Shown: piece after piece, positions 61,274 through 64,000 of the stretch
How positions within the stretch are numbered: the first letter of the stretch is position 1
Layout of the letters: each line of letters opens with the position of its first letter
Assembly (NCBI RefSeq): GCF_017875235.1
Contig: NZ_JAGGMI010000010.1
Location: 124,001-188,000, forward strand
Length of the DNA stretch: 64,000 nt
Source of the DNA: Asticcacaulis solisilvae
GTDB taxonomy: Bacteria; Pseudomonadota; Alphaproteobacteria; Caulobacterales; Caulobacteraceae
Reading direction: 5' to 3'
Notes under the pieces: generated by a model
Seen by the model: the letters and a program-made list of their open reading frames with translations, nothing else
What the model was told of the DNA's origin: nothing
The model's database searches: none
Program-made: the position numbers and the translations under genes

Positions 61274-61375
61274 GCGATATACCGAAAAGTAGGAGCGGTT
61301 TTCGGGTAAATTTCGCGAAAAAGCAAAAACTTAGAGCGGAATAGCGTTTCATTGAAACGCACTCCAATCTATTGG
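61274..61375. repeat. Two-hairpin repeat with AAAGCAAAA box, copy 2
   Basis: Related to 58307-58425. GCGATATACCGAAAA pairs with GTTTTCGGG and AAATTTCGC. The box AAAAAGCAAAAACTTAGA follows. Then comes a hairpin with stem GCGTTTC/GAAACGC inside GGA/TCC. It sits 37 bases upstream of the symporter start codon. Confidence 0.75.
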
Positions 61376-61542
61376 CTACAGTGCCCGGGCGCATTCTGCA
61401 ATCACCTGTTTTCAAAGCGACTTTGACGCATGGCCGAACAGACCACGGCACTATCAACGATAATGACGAAGCAGTCCACATATTGGGACGGAATTATAAT
61501 ACTTTTCTAAATTCCGTAAATTTTGGTGGGATCGCGGAAAGT

Positions 61543-61570
61543 AAAAAGCCCCTCCACGGCGTGGAGGGGC
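61543..61570 (-). terminator. Intrinsic terminator after the BNR_4 gene
   Basis: Perfect 10-base stem, GCCCCTCCAC and its complement, loop of three, followed on the minus strand by TTTTT. It is 48 bases past the stop codon. Confidence 0.9.
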
Positions 61571-61617
61571 AGTTGAATATACCCCGGAGGCAAGGGATAT
61601 ATTCGGGCCTCGATCGG

Positions 61618-62940
61618 CTACTTGGCGTCGGCGATGCCTTGCAGCAGCACCAGGTCGGACGCGTCCGGGATCGCCGGCTGCGGCAGGTCGCGATTCGGCG
61701 GCAGGCTGCCCCAGGCCAGGGTAAAGGTCCGGCCGTCCGGCGCCGTCGCCTGCACGGCATTGAGACGCTGGCCGTCAGCGACGTGAACAGTCCTGGCGAC
61801 GGCATCGGTCAGGCCATCGACCTTGCGCTCCTCGATCAGCCTGAGCGTCTTGGCGTCCACGACGAATTCCAGCGCCTGGCCTAGCCTGACGACGGGCACG
61901 ATCAACTGGCCCGGCGCGCCGGGACGCGCGCCCTTGACGAAGATTTCGCTGTTCAGCGATCCGCCGCCGCTGAAGTTCCAGCGATAGTTCGTCCAGGCGC
62001 TGATCTGGCGTTTGGTCCAGCTTTTGCCCTCGCGGCGCGCCAGCCAGATCTGCGTGTTCCCGTTGGCATCGTACTTGTGGTAGGTGATCGTGACGCGGCC
62101 CTGATCGTCAAAGCCGATTATGGTGTTGTTGTTGATCATCCCGCCCTTGACCGGTACGGGATCGACAATTTCGGCCTGGCTTAAGCGAATCGGTAACGGC
62201 AAGGGCGTGCCGTCGGCCTTTTCCCAATGGATCAGGTCGCGCGTCCGCGCGTAGCTGAGGTCGTGATTGGTTTCGGCCATCGGCGTTTCGCGCCACACCC
62301 ATGTGATGTGAAAAATGCCGTCGGGGCCCAGGACCGGCCCCATGAAGTAGGCGTTGCGCGCCCCTTCCCCGTCGACGAGCGGTGTCGAGGTCAGGGCCTT
62401 CCATTGCTGGCTGGCTTCATCATAGACGTTGTAAAGCTCGTTGCCATCGCCACTGGAGCCATCGCGGTACTTGTAGATCAGCCGTCCCTGGCCGTCCTTG
62501 AGGAAGATCGGATAGGTCATCCGCTTCTCGCGCGCCGGATCGACCATGACGGTCATGCGTTTCAAGGTCCGGACGTCGCCGCCAGGATCGCTGCGGAAAT
62601 AGGTCAGCGGGTCGACGTGCATATTGCCGGCGACGTGGACGGCGCCCGCGCCATCCAGCGCCATGGCGATATAGTTGTGGCTGTCCCAGCCGAGCCAGGT
62701 ATCGACCTTGTGGTAGACCCAGTGCGCCGGATTGTTGAGCGGCCGCTGGGCGACGGTCAGCTGCCGGTGGGCGTCGTAATAGGCGACGTAGAGGTGGGTT
62801 TTGCTGGCGACCATGGCGAAGCGGGCGCTGTGGCCGGACCAGACCTTGTCGATCGCTTCGGGTGGCTTGACAGGTGTCTGGGCGGACACGGATGTGACGC
62901 AAGCCAGGGTAAAAAGAGCCAATAGTATCGGGCGCACCAT
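61618..62940 (-). CDS. Secreted BNR_4 repeat protein, putative polysaccharide lyase (PL24/PL25-like)
   Basis: A 440-residue protein with a signal peptide (MVRPILLALFTLACVTSVSA). The seven-bladed BNR_4 propeller (PF15892) shows WLGWDSHNYIAMALDGAGAV, HVAGNMHVDPLTYFRS, TYPIFLKDGQGRLIYKYRDG and SSGDGNELYNVYD. His88 and His108, 20 residues apart, sit in the two positions that act as catalytic residues in ulvan lyases of PL24 and PL25 (from memory). This makes a uronate-type polysaccharide lyase likely but not proven. It follows a TonB receptor gene and precedes a symporter and FCD regulator. AAGGAAA lies before the ATG. Confidence 0.78.
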   Translation of the reverse strand: MVRPILLALFTLACVTSVSAQTPVKPPEAIDKVWSGHSARFAMVASKTHLYVAYYDAHRQLTVAQRPLNNPAHWVYHKVDTWLGWDSHNYIAMALDGAGAVHVAGNMHVDPLTYFRSDPGGDVRTLKRMTVMVDPAREKRMTYPIFLKDGQGRLIYKYRDGSSGDGNELYNVYDEASQQWKALTSTPLVDGEGARNAYFMGPVLGPDGIFHITWVWRETPMAETNHDLSYARTRDLIHWEKADGTPLPLPIRLSQAEIVDPVPVKGGMINNNTIIGFDDQGRVTITYHKYDANGNTQIWLARREGKSWTKRQISAWTNYRWNFSGGGSLNSEIFVKGARPGAPGQLIVPVVRLGQALEFVVDAKTLRLIEERKVDGLTDAVARTVHVADGQRLNAVQATAPDGRTFTLAWGSLPPNRDLPQPAIPDASDLVLLQGIADAK

Positions 62941-62957
62941 CGGTTTCCTTGATCAAT

Positions 62958-62996
62958 GAAAAAAATTGGGGCTGCCCAAGGGTAAGCGGCAGCCCC
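62958..62996 (-). terminator. Intrinsic terminator after the TonB-dependent receptor
   Basis: Stem GGGGCTGCC/GGCAGCCCC with a 12-base loop, then a run of T on the minus strand. It ends 18 bases before the ATG of the BNR_4 gene on the same strand. Confidence 0.88.
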
Positions 62997-63007
62997 AGCA
63001 GGAGGAT

Positions 63008-64000
63008 CTAGAATGACGCCCGGACGCTCAGCTGTACAGTGCGGCCGTCATAATCAACACGGCGGACCTTGCGTTCGTCGACTTCGAACTCGGTCCGGCG
63101 GGCGTCGGTGAGATTGAAGGCGTCGATACCCAGGGTGATTCGGTCCGACAGGTTGTAGGAAGCCGAGACGTCGAACTGGCCGCGCGCCTTGACCGAACGC
63201 GCCGCGCCGGCAAAGGTGCCGCCCGCCGCCAGCTCATAGCGGTCACGGTAGTTGTAGACCGCCCGGATGCCGAACTTGCTCGTTTCATAGTAGAGGATCA
63301 GGTTGGCCGAGTTCTTCGACACGCCCGGCAAGACGGCGGCGGTCCCGCTGACAGTCGTGCCGTCGACATTGGCATAGGAGTAGTTGAACGCCCCGCCCAC
63401 CTTGTCCCACGGCGCCGGCAGGAAGTCGAAATTCTGCTGGATCGTCAGTTCAGCGCCGGTGACTTCCAGCGGCGTCGGCGAATTGATCGCGCCATTGACG
63501 TCGATGCGGGCGGGCGTGCCGCCCGTGATCGTCAGCGTGCTGTAGCAGGTGTCGCCATTGACCGACCAGGTGCCAAGGCCCAGCCCATAGCCATCCGCCG
63601 GACACAGGACCGAATCGCGCGTCTCCGCCTGGATCTGGCCGAAGATTTCCTTCTTGTAGAGCGCCAGCCCGATCAGGCCGTTGGGGCGGTTATACCATTC
63701 CAGCGCCAGGTCGAAGGAGTTCGAGGTGTAGGGCTCGATCTCGACGCGGCCGAGCGAAATCGCATAGCCTTCGGTCGTCGTCGTCACCGTTGTGCCAATC
63801 GGCGAGATGTCGCGCGCATTCGGGCGCACGAAGGTCTTGTAGGCCCCGAAGCGCAGGACGACGTCCTTGGTCAGGTCCGCCGCCAGCAGCATGGACGGCA
63901 GGGTGTTGGAATATTCCGTCTCGCGCGTGTTGAGCTTGAAGGTCGCGGTCTGGCCCGTGCCGGTGCGATCGAGCGAAGTGATGACCTGCTTGGTCTGCTC
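63008..64000 (-). CDS. TonB-dependent receptor (partial, N-terminus beyond window edge)
   Basis: The last 330 residues of an outer-membrane TonB-dependent receptor. The frame is open to the right edge. Strand pairs typical of the barrel are visible: NTLPSMLLAADLTKDVVLRF, ARDISPIGTTV, NSFDLALEWYNRPNG, VGGAFNYSYANVDGT, KNSANLILYYETSKFGIRAVYNY and RITLGIDAFNLTDARRTEFE. It ends VQLSVRASF, with the terminal Phe used for outer-membrane insertion. The style matches receptors for plant or algal oligosaccharides in Caulobacterales. With the genes downstream it suggests a polysaccharide-use locus. Confidence 0.92.
   Translation of the reverse strand, partial: EQTKQVITSLDRTGTGQTATFKLNTRETEYSNTLPSMLLAADLTKDVVLRFGAYKTFVRPNARDISPIGTTVTTTTEGYAISLGRVEIEPYTSNSFDLALEWYNRPNGLIGLALYKKEIFGQIQAETRDSVLCPADGYGLGLGTWSVNGDTCYSTLTITGGTPARIDVNGAINSPTPLEVTGAELTIQQNFDFLPAPWDKVGGAFNYSYANVDGTTVSGTAAVLPGVSKNSANLILYYETSKFGIRAVYNYRDRYELAAGGTFAGAARSVKARGQFDVSASYNLSDRITLGIDAFNLTDARRTEFEVDERKVRRVDYDGRTVQLSVRASF

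Larger units (their letters stand above)
61238..61617. other. 380-base intergenic region between the symporter and the lyase-like gene
   Basis: No gene was recognised. It holds a two-hairpin repeat directly upstream of the symporter, AT-rich sequence, and a terminator for the lyase-like gene at the right. The symporter promoter must lie here on the minus strand. Confidence 0.6.

Noticed and set aside
61265-61284. Imperfect palindrome CCGTATAC...TATACCG as a FadR-type operator at the symporter promoter
   Set aside because: It overlaps the end of the two-hairpin repeat (GCGATATACCGAAAA) that also occurs at 58307, so the match is better explained by the repeat. It is also not a TNGTNNNACNA-type site.
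59852-61309. A 485-codon open frame opposite the sodium:solute symporter
   Set aside because: Product is dominated by Gln, Arg, Asp and Gly with no helices or motif, as expected for the complement of a membrane protein gene.

Overview
The window is one continuous piece of a high-GC alphaproteobacterial chromosome, most likely from the Caulobacteraceae and perhaps close to Asticcacaulis. The genus is an inference. The support is a clear MipZ division-site ATPase, two CtrA-type TTAA-N7-TTAA boxes, a ClpS/ClpA pair, a DUF1476 ATPase-inhibitor protein, a phasin, and ECF41 and ECF42 sigma factors with their usual partners. No rRNA, tRNA, CRISPR array, transposase or prophage gene was found. Both edges cut a gene: an ATP12-family chaperone on the left and a TonB-dependent receptor on the right.

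Layout. 0-8 kb: ATP12 chaperone and HAD phosphatase, RluC with the fluoride channel CrcB, HIT protein with a histidine phosphatase, a DUF4153 membrane protein, a luciferase-like oxidoreductase and an aldo/keto reductase. 8-17 kb: clpS and clpA, a cyanide-insensitive type cytochrome bd operon with a 32-residue third subunit, a phasin, and a SPOR-domain D,D-carboxypeptidase preceded by a CtrA box. 17-23 kb: mipZ with a DnaJ-like membrane protein, methionine aminopeptidase, RadC, two small alpha/beta-barrel proteins, and a periplasmic protein built of 23-residue repeats. 23-33 kb: purine genes purB, purC-purS-purQ and purL. A lipoprotein hydrolase and a stator-like MotA/TolQ plus MotB/OmpA pair lie between purQ and purL. 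33-42 kb: a DUF4910-formyltransferase pair, a catalytically degenerate aldo/keto reductase, a monothiol glutaredoxin, a secreted zinc peptidase, rpsD and a CNNM/CorC protein. 41-49 kb: the glutathione-dependent formaldehyde detoxification genes, a truncated chemoreceptor, a YCII-ECF42 pair and a full chemoreceptor. 49-57 kb: a secreted Gfo/Idh/MocA oxidoreductase, an Old Yellow Enzyme, a SAM-I riboswitch with metX and metB, and a carboxymuconolactone decarboxylase-ECF41 pair. 57-64 kb: an aldo/keto reductase, two small unknown proteins, and a probable polysaccharide-use cluster (FadR-type regulator, sodium:solute symporter, BNR_4 lyase-like protein, TonB receptor).

The gaps between genes hold many short structured repeats of at least six kinds. 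Two kinds show compensatory base changes or matching two-hairpin layouts between copies, which argues that the structure is maintained. Several strong intrinsic terminators are visible, and two of them end only a few bases before the next start codon on the same strand.

The least explained items are the stand-alone stator pair inside the purine cluster, the sensor-plus-HAMP protein that has lost its signalling domain next to its full-length paralogue, the CtrA box beside the DUF4910/formyltransferase pair and the dead aldo/keto reductase, and the conserved two-hairpin repeats.
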